Shown here: piece after piece, positions 35,841-42,857 of the stretch
How positions within the stretch are numbered: the stretch's first letter is position 1
How the letters are laid out: each line of letters begins with the position of its first letter
Origin: an uncultured Spirochaetales bacterium
Lineage (GTDB): Bacteria; Spirochaetota; Spirochaetia; Sphaerochaetales; Sphaerochaetaceae
Direction of reading: 5' to 3'
DNA: 64,000 nt
NCBI GenBank assembly: GCA_949285905.1
Contig: CASDZV010000076.1
Location: 1-64,000 of the forward strand
Notes under the pieces: model-generated
What the model was told of the DNA's origin: nothing
Seen by the model: only the letters and a program-made list of their open reading frames with translations
The model's database searches: none
Program-made: the position numbers and the translations under genes

Positions 35841-36391
35841 ACAGCACCTCCAAGGCCCTTCACGAATTCAGAGCCGTTGATAATAGCAGATGACACTCCG
35901 CTGAATGTGATGGATGCACCTGACACTGCAGCGTTATCCTCAGCAGAGAGATCCGATTTGGAGGCAGGTAGCGCTTTATCAGAACCAAGGCCTTTGAACA
36001 TCTCCATATACCAGCTCTCCTCAGCCTTCTTTCCAAGACCAGGTGTCTCAGAGTTCGCCATCATCTTAGCCTCCATCACTGCACCATCTGTACTGTACGA
36101 AGCGATTATCGTCATTGCCCCGCCATAGCCGGATGATGAGAGCTCGACGATATAGCCCTTAACACTTCCATTCTCTGTCAGAGGGATATAGTAATTGATG
36201 GCACCATCATTTACCGCAGTCTCCTCTCCGATTCCATACCCGGAAGCCACATCCTCCAGCGCTGCGATCCTCTCGTTTTCCACATTGGCAGCAATGCGTG
36301 GTGACGTGATTTCATTAACCACTGCACAAAGAGCTGTGCAGACAGCGCAGATGAGGAAAAGAATGACAGCTGTCCTGATATATCTTGTCAT
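35837..36391 (-). CDS. rnfG: Rnf complex subunit G (flavin-carrying)
   Basis: 184 residues: one N-terminal helix (TAVILFLICAVCTALCAV), then a periplasmic FMN-binding domain. The covalent-flavin motif, normally S-G-A-T, here reads AVSGASITF near residue 168, with Ser where Thr is usual. The gene overlaps rnfD and rnfE by four bases each. Confidence 0.93.
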   Translation of the reverse strand: MTRYIRTAVILFLICAVCTALCAVVNEITSPRIAANVENERIAALEDVASGYGIGEETAVNDGAINYYIPLTENGSVKGYIVELSSSGYGGAMTIIASYSTDGAVMEAKMMANSETPGLGKKAEESWYMEMFKGLGSDKALPASKSDLSAEDNAAVSGASITFSGVSSAIINGSEFVKGLGGAV

Positions 36392-37452
36392 GCTTTTGCC
36401 TCCTTTGTCTTTCTGGGCTTCCTGACGTAACCGAACGGCTTGACACGCACGAAGCGGTCAATTGTCGGCGTTATTATGTTCATCATGATGATAGCCAGCG
36501 AAACACCTTCTGGAAGTGATCCGAAATAGCGGATAAGGAATGTGAAGAAACCGCATCCCAAAGCAAATATGACTTCACCTTTTGGTGTTGTAGGTGTTGT
36601 TACCCAGTCCGTGGCCATGAAGAACGCGCCGAGCATCAGACCGCCAGAGAAGACAGGAAGCAGAATCTCGCCATGGAATGCTCCCAGCCCATAAGGAATA
36701 CCGCCGAAAACCCAGGAGAGGACAGCAAACGACCCGATGTATATCACAGGGATGCGCCATGTGATGATCTTTGTCGCGATAAGGAAAATTCCTCCCGCAA
36801 GCAGCAGAAGCGCCGAAACCTCACCTATACACCCTCCGACATTTCCCAAAGCAGCATCGACTGCATATGGAGAGATACCGAGCTTATCAGCAACAGAGAG
36901 CGCGAAATCCGTTGATGGGATTGTACCTGTAAGAAGCTCAGTGCTGTTTCCTGCAGCTCCAGCTGAAACAGCTGCCTTCATCTGAGAAAGAGGCGTCGCG
37001 GAAGATACTGTATCAATCATCATCCAGCGAGGAAGCGTGAATGAGCTCATCTGGGACGTGAATGAGAAGAAAACAAACACTCTTCCGGCCAGTGCAGGGT
37101 TCATCCAGTTGCAGCCAAGTCCGCCGAATGTCCATTTCACAACTGCAATAGCAAATGCAGAAGCGATGACTGGAATATAAAGAGGGACAGCAGGCGGCAT
37201 ATTCATTCCGACAAGCAATCCAGTGACTACTGCAGAATAATCACGGAGAGTAAACTCCTTCGAGACAAGACCGAGAAGATACTCGGCAAGCACTGCCGCA
37301 GCAACTGAGACACAGAGCACAAGAAGCGCCCGGAGGCCGAATGCCCAGATGCCCCAGAGAGCCGACGGAAGGAGTGCGATGACCACAAAGAGCATTGCCT
37401 TGTCTGTTCTCAGCGGTCCATGTATGTGAGGGCTGGTACGTACTGTCTTCAT
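36388..37452 (-). CDS. rnfD: Rnf complex subunit D (membrane, flavin-carrying)
   Basis: 354-residue membrane protein. ATG 37452 is chosen because it overlaps the rnfC stop (ATGA) with GGAGGAAG upstream; the frame is open further but that part lies inside rnfC. The covalent FMN site is in VSSATPLSQMK near residue 190 and keeps the expected Thr. MNPALAGRVFVFFSF near residue 120 and GGLMLGAFFMATDWVTTP near residue 275 are typical of RnfD. Confidence 0.94.
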   Translation of the reverse strand: MKTVRTSPHIHGPLRTDKAMLFVVIALLPSALWGIWAFGLRALLVLCVSVAAAVLAEYLLGLVSKEFTLRDYSAVVTGLLVGMNMPPAVPLYIPVIASAFAIAVVKWTFGGLGCNWMNPALAGRVFVFFSFTSQMSSFTLPRWMMIDTVSSATPLSQMKAAVSAGAAGNSTELLTGTIPSTDFALSVADKLGISPYAVDAALGNVGGCIGEVSALLLLAGGIFLIATKIITWRIPVIYIGSFAVLSWVFGGIPYGLGAFHGEILLPVFSGGLMLGAFFMATDWVTTPTTPKGEVIFALGCGFFTFLIRYFGSLPEGVSLAIIMMNIITPTIDRFVRVKPFGYVRKPRKTKEAKA

Positions 37453-38756
37453 TTCTTCTTCCTCCCCATCTTCTTTCCAAGTTTGAAGCCCTGGACAAGC
37501 GGCAGATGCGAAGGACAGGTATATGCGCAGCACCCGCACTCCTTGCAATCCATCAGACCAAGATCCATTGCTGCCTGATAATTCCCGTATTTGATATTCC
37601 TGAACATCTTGTTCGGCTGCAATCCCATCGGGCAGTGCTGGACGCATTTTCCGCAAAGAACACATGGAGCAGAAAAATCATCCATCATCTTAGGCAGAAG
37701 AAGCAAACCACCGGAGCCCTTGACCATCGGTGTGTCTTCGTCATAGACAGCGAAACCCATCATAGGGCCTCCTGCAACCATTGAGACAATGTCATCCTTC
37801 TCTCCGCCACAGAATGCGACAAGATCTGAGAACTTCGTTCCTATCGGAGCGATAATATTCTTTGGTTCATTCACCGACTCTCCAGACACAGTTATGACAC
37901 GCTCGATAAGCGGTTTATGATACACAGCAGCTTCATACATGGCATAACACGAACCGAGGTTGCATACGACTGCGCCCACATCAAGAGGAAGCTTTCCAGA
38001 TGGCACCTCGCGGCCAAGTACCGCTTTGATAAGCTGTTTCTCATCACCCTGCGGATATTTCATCTTCAAAGGCTGGACAGTGATTGGATACCCATGGGAG
38101 GAGATTTTCTCGCTGAGAATGGAAACTGCGTCCATCTTGTTATTCTCGATACCGATGATAATCCTCTTTGGCTTTGCGACAGCTGCCGCAACCATGACAC
38201 CTTCCAGAACCTCATCAGCCTTCTCCACCATCAGCCGGTAGTCAGAAGTAAGATACGGCTCGCATTCGACACCGTTTATGATAAGTGCATCAACATCCTT
38301 GCCCATGGGGATTGTAAGCTTGACGCTCGTCGGGAATGTAGCACCTCCCATGCCGACAATGCCCATATTCTTAATCAAAGCAAGAAGTTCTTCCTGGGAA
38401 AGGCTTTTCCAGTCATATCTCTCAGTCCATGGATTGCTCTGTTCTGGATTACACTTAATCACAGCGGCATCCGCAACAGCTCCGGACTGAACGCGTACTT
38501 TCCGTATCTCCGTGATGATACCATCAGCCGGACTATGGACATCTGCTGAGATATATCCCTGAGCAGTCCCGATGACTTCGCCCCTGGACACTGTATCGCC
38601 TTTCTTCTTCGTCAGCATAGCCGGTGCGCCAAGATGTTCAGACATCGAAACAATAAGCTCCGGGGGAAAAGGAAGCCTTTCCAGCTTCTTATCCTTTGAA
38701 AGCACTTTCTTGTCATCTGGATGCACACCGCCACGTCTGAATGTGGCAAGATTCAT
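37449..38756 (-). CDS. rnfC: Rnf complex subunit C (NADH side)
   Basis: 435 residues. ATG 38756 has AAGGAG seven bases upstream and gives the usual RnfC opening NLATFRRGGVHPDDKK. The nucleotide/FMN-binding core holds GMGGATFPTSVKL near residue 137, and two ferredoxin motifs (CVLCGKCVQHCP and CKECGCCAYTCP, about residues 370 and 410) carry electrons. RnfC exchanges electrons with NAD. First gene of the rnf run, preceded by its own promoter. Confidence 0.95.
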   Translation of the reverse strand: MNLATFRRGGVHPDDKKVLSKDKKLERLPFPPELIVSMSEHLGAPAMLTKKKGDTVSRGEVIGTAQGYISADVHSPADGIITEIRKVRVQSGAVADAAVIKCNPEQSNPWTERYDWKSLSQEELLALIKNMGIVGMGGATFPTSVKLTIPMGKDVDALIINGVECEPYLTSDYRLMVEKADEVLEGVMVAAAVAKPKRIIIGIENNKMDAVSILSEKISSHGYPITVQPLKMKYPQGDEKQLIKAVLGREVPSGKLPLDVGAVVCNLGSCYAMYEAAVYHKPLIERVITVSGESVNEPKNIIAPIGTKFSDLVAFCGGEKDDIVSMVAGGPMMGFAVYDEDTPMVKGSGGLLLLPKMMDDFSAPCVLCGKCVQHCPMGLQPNKMFRNIKYGNYQAAMDLGLMDCKECGCCAYTCPSHLPLVQGFKLGKKMGRKKK

Positions 38757-38781
38757 ATAGCTCTCCTTAATAGTCACCAAG

Positions 38782-38810
38782 ATTTTACAACTACAACAAC
38801 CATAGCTCAA
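38782..38810 (-). promoter_or_regulatory. Promoter of the rnf operon
   Basis: On the minus strand: -35 TTGAGC (38810-38805), 17-base spacer, -10 TAAAAT (38787-38782). It leaves a short leader with AAGGAG before rnfC. It lies back to back with the promoter at 38862-38870 on the other strand. Confidence 0.6.
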
Positions 38811-38861
38811 CTGTTAATGCGCTCTTTTGCAAAATAATATGATGCCGATATTTCAGCATTG

Positions 38862-38870
38862 TGATACGCT
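38862..38870 (+). promoter_or_regulatory. Extended -10 promoter predicting a leaderless mRNA
   Basis: TGA followed by TACGCT (38865-38870), six bases (CACACC), then the ATG at 38877. No Shine-Dalgarno sequence. Confidence 0.55.
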
Positions 38871-38876
38871 CACACC

Positions 38877-39380
38877 ATGCATGTGCTTCACCCATTTTCC
38901 CCAGTCTGGAACAAAGCATCCAGAGTGCTTGTATTAGGTTCATTTCCCTCTGTCAAATCCAGGGAGGATGGCTTCTACTACGCGCATCCCCGAAACAGGT
39001 TCTGGCCGATTATGTCTGCTGTTTTCGGTGCAGAAGCTAATACAGTGGAAGAAAAGACCAGCCTTCTGCTAACGCACAATATCGCTCTCTGGGATGCTGC
39101 AGCTGAATGCACTATCGAAGGTTCTTCAGATTCCGCTCTCAGCACAATCTCTCCCAATGATATCACTCCACTCATTGCAGGCAGCCGCATAAAGACAATC
39201 ATTGCCAATGGAACAAAAGCGTATGAGATTTACATGGCACTGTCGTATCCGGTCACGGGCATTGAGGCTGTCAAAATGCCATCGACGTCACCTGCAAATG
39301 CCTCATGGAGCTGGGAAAAGCTGCTCAATGTCTGGAAAAACACGCTTCTTGAGGCTCTGAACGAGACAGAAACACAATGA
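38877..39380 (+). CDS. DNA-deoxyinosine glycosylase (uracil-DNA glycosylase superfamily)
   Basis: 167-residue DNA repair enzyme that should remove hypoxanthine (deaminated adenine). LVLGSFPSVKSREDGFYYAH near residue 18, followed by PRNRFWPIM, is the signature of this UDG family; HNIALWDAA near residue 68 and IIANGTKAYEIY near residue 107 are further family elements, and KMPSTSPAN near residue 136 holds the usual late S-T-S-P motif. The start fits the family's short N-terminus. It is transcribed away from rnf. Confidence 0.85.
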   Translation: MHVLHPFSPVWNKASRVLVLGSFPSVKSREDGFYYAHPRNRFWPIMSAVFGAEANTVEEKTSLLLTHNIALWDAAAECTIEGSSDSALSTISPNDITPLIAGSRIKTIIANGTKAYEIYMALSYPVTGIEAVKMPSTSPANASWSWEKLLNVWKNTLLEALNETETQ

Positions 39381-39383
39381 AAA

Positions 39384-39392
39384 TGATATAAT
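39384..39392 (+). promoter_or_regulatory. Extended -10 promoter predicting a leaderless mRNA
   Basis: TGA followed by a perfect TATAAT (39387-39392), six bases (CGTGTC), then the ATG at 39399. It lies just after the stop of the upstream glycosylase gene. Confidence 0.65.
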
Positions 39393-39398
39393 CGTGTC

Positions 39399-40253
39399 AT
39401 GAATTGGATTTTTCAGTTCGCATTCTCTAAGCTGAAAGGAGTGAAAGTCTACGCCCTCGTCGGACGTTCGGGGACGGGAAAAAGCTATCACTCCAAGCTA
39501 GTCGCTGCAAAATATCATATCGACCTGCTGATAGACGACGGTCTTCTGATAAAAGGCGACAGGATACTAGCCGGGCATTCAGCGAAACGTGATCCGAATT
39601 TCATTGCAGCAGTACGCACTGCGGTATTCGATGATGACGATCATAAGAATGAGATCATGAGTGCGCTTCTGAAGGAAAGATACAAACGCATACTCATCAT
39701 CGGCACCTCTGAGAAAATGGTCAGCAAGATCGCAAAGCGTCTGGAGCTGCCACCACCTGAGAAAATCATACACATTGAAGATGTTGCAACACCAGAAGAG
39801 ATAGAGACAGCTATGCGCATAAGGTACACAGAAGGCAAGCATGTCATCCCTGTGCCGTCAATTGAAGTCACACGCTCTGCGCCCCAGATTGTCTACGACT
39901 CGATGAAAGTCTTCATGGGTAAGAAAGGACACATCAAGAAACAGACTTACGAGAAGACACTTGTACGCCCCGAATTCTCCAGGCCGGACAAGGAAGAACT
40001 CACTGAGAATGTTCTCACACAGATGGTGAAACATGCTATTGGTGAATATGACCCGGTGATGAAAGTGAAGAAAGTGCGCGGAACACACAATGCAGACTCG
40101 ACATATACGATAGGAGTCACGCTTCAGCTCCCTGCGCGGCACTACATGGGAACGACTATCTCGGATCTGCAGGAATACATCACAGACTGCATCGAGCGCT
40201 ATGGTGGAGTGATGGTGAAAACTGTCAATGTCGAGATAGAGGAATGGGGCTAA
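39399..40253 (+). CDS. P-loop NTPase fused to an Asp23/Gls24-like domain
   Basis: 284 residues. The N-terminal half is a P-loop domain with Walker A GRSGTGKSYHSK near residue 23, and an acidic IDDGLLIKGD that could serve as Walker B. The C-terminal 90 residues (from about ENVLTQMVKHAIGEYDPVMK to the closing VMVKTVNVEIEEW) look like an Asp23/Gls24 envelope-stress domain, a fold known in Gram-positive bacteria as a membrane-associated scaffold. Function is unknown. The stop codon overlaps the pcnB stop on the other strand (CTAA). Confidence 0.68.
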   Translation: MNWIFQFAFSKLKGVKVYALVGRSGTGKSYHSKLVAAKYHIDLLIDDGLLIKGDRILAGHSAKRDPNFIAAVRTAVFDDDDHKNEIMSALLKERYKRILIIGTSEKMVSKIAKRLELPPPEKIIHIEDVATPEEIETAMRIRYTEGKHVIPVPSIEVTRSAPQIVYDSMKVFMGKKGHIKKQTYEKTLVRPEFSRPDKEELTENVLTQMVKHAIGEYDPVMKVKKVRGTHNADSTYTIGVTLQLPARHYMGTTISDLQEYITDCIERYGGVMVKTVNVEIEEWG

Positions 40254-41527
40254 AGATCATGCTCCTCTGCAAGTGTCTTTGGCTCCTGAGGAAGAGGAAT
40301 GCGATCGCTCTTTCCGCTTTTCTTCTTCTTTTTTCTCCTCTTTCCTGCCGGCACAACTGAAAGCTCTTCGTTTGCTGCTCTCTTCTTGCCCAATGTGTTC
40401 GGCTTCTTCCTCGGAGCTCTCGCCTCCGCAGAGCGCCTGGAACGAACACGTTTCACACCCATATCAGAGAGAACCATATCGGCAGCTTTCTCAAGCTCAT
40501 AGTTCGGAGGCGTCATCGGAGCGATGAGAATCTTCGCCTGTCTGAATGCCTCATGGAAAACCTCGTCAGGAGTCATGCCGGAATCTGTATCGAATACGAG
40601 AAGCGGTTTGATCATTGCATATATCTGCTCTTCCTTACCTACGGCATTACCATCAGCCTTTGCTTCCTGTATCTTCCTGTCCAGGCTCTCCAGAGAGACA
40701 CGGACAGCCTCTATCGAGGAATACATTGACCAGCAAGGAAGAATGAACTGCAGCAGACCGAATTTGCGGAGACTGGTGAATATCTCATAGGACTTGCCAG
40801 AGGAAAGGATCTTTGACACTTCCTCTGTAAGCCTTGATGTGGAACAGGTCTCAATGCATTCAGCATTCTTCTTGATTGCTTTCCTGACATCACGTCTGAG
40901 ATCAAATCCTGTTGTTGCCTGGTACTTCAGAGCCCGGATCATCCTCACAGGATCTTCAGAGAATGTATACTGCAAAGGAATCAGGGAGCGGATTGTCTTC
41001 TTCCTGAAATCATTGAGCGCATCATTGAAATCAAGAAGCTGGCCATTTGCAGGATTGTAGTAAAGACTGTTTATTGAGAAGTCGCGGCGCTTTGCATCCT
41101 GCTCTATCGTTCCATAGAGATTATTCTTCCCATCCTCGAAATTCTCCTCATCAGAGCGGAATGTCGTCACTTCGATAATCTTCCCGCTGAAGAAGAGATG
41201 AACGATACGGAAACGTCTCCCGATAATGCGCGCATTCCAGAAAAGGCGCTGGACCTGTCTCGGGGAAAGAGACGTCGCGATATCAAAATCCTTGGGCCTT
41301 CTTCCCAGCATGATATCGCGGATGGCACCGCCGACAATATAAGCCTCGCCCCCTGCTTGCTGTATCTTTCTTATCGCCCACAGGGCATCTTTATCAATCT
41401 GGCTATTGGTAACCGGATGCTCCTTCTGCGTGTAAATCTTCGCAACAGGAACGCTCCTTCCCTTTCCGTCATTCTTATAACGTACGAACACTTCATTTAC
41501 TTTATTCAAAGTATCAGAGCTTAGCAA
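40250..41527 (-). CDS. pcnB: Poly(A) polymerase / tRNA nucleotidyltransferase family protein
   Basis: 425-residue class II nucleotidyltransferase. GGEAYIVGGAIRDIMLGRRP near residue 59 and the metal-binding DFDIATS near residue 80 form the active site. YGTIEQDAKRRDFSINSLYY and EDPVRMIRALKYQA follow as in PcnB. The C-terminal 80 residues are extremely basic (KRRKKKKKSGKS and RRSAEARAPRKKP), as in the RNA-binding tail of PcnB poly(A) polymerases, so polyadenylation is likelier than CCA addition. The start is TTG with CGGAG upstream, and the stop codon overlaps that of the convergent gene. Confidence 0.85.
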   Translation of the reverse strand: MLSSDTLNKVNEVFVRYKNDGKGRSVPVAKIYTQKEHPVTNSQIDKDALWAIRKIQQAGGEAYIVGGAIRDIMLGRRPKDFDIATSLSPRQVQRLFWNARIIGRRFRIVHLFFSGKIIEVTTFRSDEENFEDGKNNLYGTIEQDAKRRDFSINSLYYNPANGQLLDFNDALNDFRKKTIRSLIPLQYTFSEDPVRMIRALKYQATTGFDLRRDVRKAIKKNAECIETCSTSRLTEEVSKILSSGKSYEIFTSLRKFGLLQFILPCWSMYSSIEAVRVSLESLDRKIQEAKADGNAVGKEEQIYAMIKPLLVFDTDSGMTPDEVFHEAFRQAKILIAPMTPPNYELEKAADMVLSDMGVKRVRSRRSAEARAPRKKPNTLGKKRAANEELSVVPAGKRRKKKKKSGKSDRIPLPQEPKTLAEEHDL

Positions 41528-41547
41528 GTGGAAAGCTCCGGGGCAGA

Positions 41548-41576
41548 TTGTCCCAGCTTTTCTAATTTGTTATCAT
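41548..41576 (+). promoter_or_regulatory. Promoter of hisS predicting a leaderless mRNA
   Basis: -35 TTGTCC (41548-41553), 17-base spacer ending in TGT, -10 TATCAT (41571-41576), six bases (CGGGCC), then the ATG at 41583. Family alignment of HisRS supports this ATG as the true start, and no ribosome binding site exists. Confidence 0.7.
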
Positions 41577-41582
41577 CGGGCC

Positions 41583-42857
41583 ATGATTGATCCAGTCGTA
41601 CTGAAAGGATTCAGGGACAGTCTGCCAAAAGAAGAGATCCCGAAGAAGAAGATTATCAGGAAACTGGAGGATGTCTTCACATCCTTTGGCTTCTCACCTA
41701 TCGACACACCTGTGCTGGAATACACAGATGTGCTTCTCGGCAAAGGCGGAGGAGAGACAGATAAGCAGATTTTCCGCTTCCACGACAACGGAGGACGGGA
41801 TGTTGCGATGCGCTTCGACCTCACCGTGCCTTTTGCACGTTTTGTTGCCGCGCACCACGCAGAAACAGGACTTCCATTCAGACGCTATCACATCTCGAAA
41901 GTGTGGAGGGGTGAGAATCCCCAGAAAGGACGCTACAGGGAATTCATCCAGTGTGATTTCGATATCGTCGGAGCTGATAATGCACTCTCGGATGCAGAGA
42001 TTCTCTCCGTAATGCATGCATCTTTCAAAGCTCTTGGCATTGAGAATTTCACTTTCCACATCTCTCACAGAGGGCTCTTCTCCCTTTTCCTGTCAGAACT
42101 CTCTCTTGACCAGAAGAGCGTTGAGATTCTCCGCACCGTTGACAAGCTGAGGAAGATCGGCGAAGACGAAGTGAGGAAACAGCTTGTTGAAATAACAGGA
42201 ACAGAAGAGAATGCCACTGCCATCATCTCATACATCACTGCAGGAGACGGCAAGGATTTCATGGAGACGGTGAAGAAACTTGAAGAGCTCACAGGAGGTG
42301 CCTCAGAGCATTCAGAGCGCATCAGGGCCATTTACAGCATGCTCTCCAGTCTCGGAATTGAGAAAGAGTTCGTCTTCGACCCATCTATCACGAGAGGACT
42401 GGATTACTACACAGGCATTGTTTATGAGACATTCCTCAACACTCTGCCTGGAATCGGATCTGTATGCTCAGGCGGCCGTTATAATAATCTTGCCTCACTA
42501 TATATGAAGGAAGCGACACCGGGTGTAGGCTCTTCAATAGGTCTGGACAGGCTTGTTGCTGCACTCGAGGAACTTGGAAGTCCGCTTCTTGAGAATACAT
42601 CCACTTCCGATATACTCATCGCTCCGGTCACAGGGAAGGAAGCAGAGGCACTGAAGAAAGCAGAAGAGCTAAGAAAGAAAGGTTTCAGAGTCTCCATGTA
42701 TCTCATTCCTGATGCAAAGATGAAGAAAGTCTATGCATTCGCAGAGAGCGGCAAGATACCATACCTTCTGACGTTCAATGATGAAGGAACCCAGATAAAG
42801 GATCTCAGGACAAGGGAAACTGTCACTGAGTGCGAGATGGAGAATAACCTTGCCTGA
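41583..42857 (+). CDS. hisS: Histidyl-tRNA synthetase
   Basis: 424-residue class II synthetase charging tRNA-His. It opens KGFRDSLPKE, as HisRS proteins do. Motif 2 is FRRYHISKVWRGENPQKGRY near residue 99, and the histidine-specific loop is RGLDYYTGIVYE near residue 270. Motif 3 is in GVGSSIGLDRLVAAL near residue 312, and the anticodon-binding domain occupies the last 90 residues. The gene overlaps the downstream helicase by eight bases. Confidence 0.96.
   Translation: MIDPVVLKGFRDSLPKEEIPKKKIIRKLEDVFTSFGFSPIDTPVLEYTDVLLGKGGGETDKQIFRFHDNGGRDVAMRFDLTVPFARFVAAHHAETGLPFRRYHISKVWRGENPQKGRYREFIQCDFDIVGADNALSDAEILSVMHASFKALGIENFTFHISHRGLFSLFLSELSLDQKSVEILRTVDKLRKIGEDEVRKQLVEITGTEENATAIISYITAGDGKDFMETVKKLEELTGGASEHSERIRAIYSMLSSLGIEKEFVFDPSITRGLDYYTGIVYETFLNTLPGIGSVCSGGRYNNLASLYMKEATPGVGSSIGLDRLVAALEELGSPLLENTSTSDILIAPVTGKEAEALKKAEELRKKGFRVSMYLIPDAKMKKVYAFAESGKIPYLLTFNDEGTQIKDLRTRETVTECEMENNLA

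Noticed and set aside
36388..37665. A longer reading frame for rnfD starting at 37665.
   Set aside because: The extra 71 residues lie inside rnfC and look nothing like RnfD; ATG 37452 with its ribosome site and ATGA overlap is correct.
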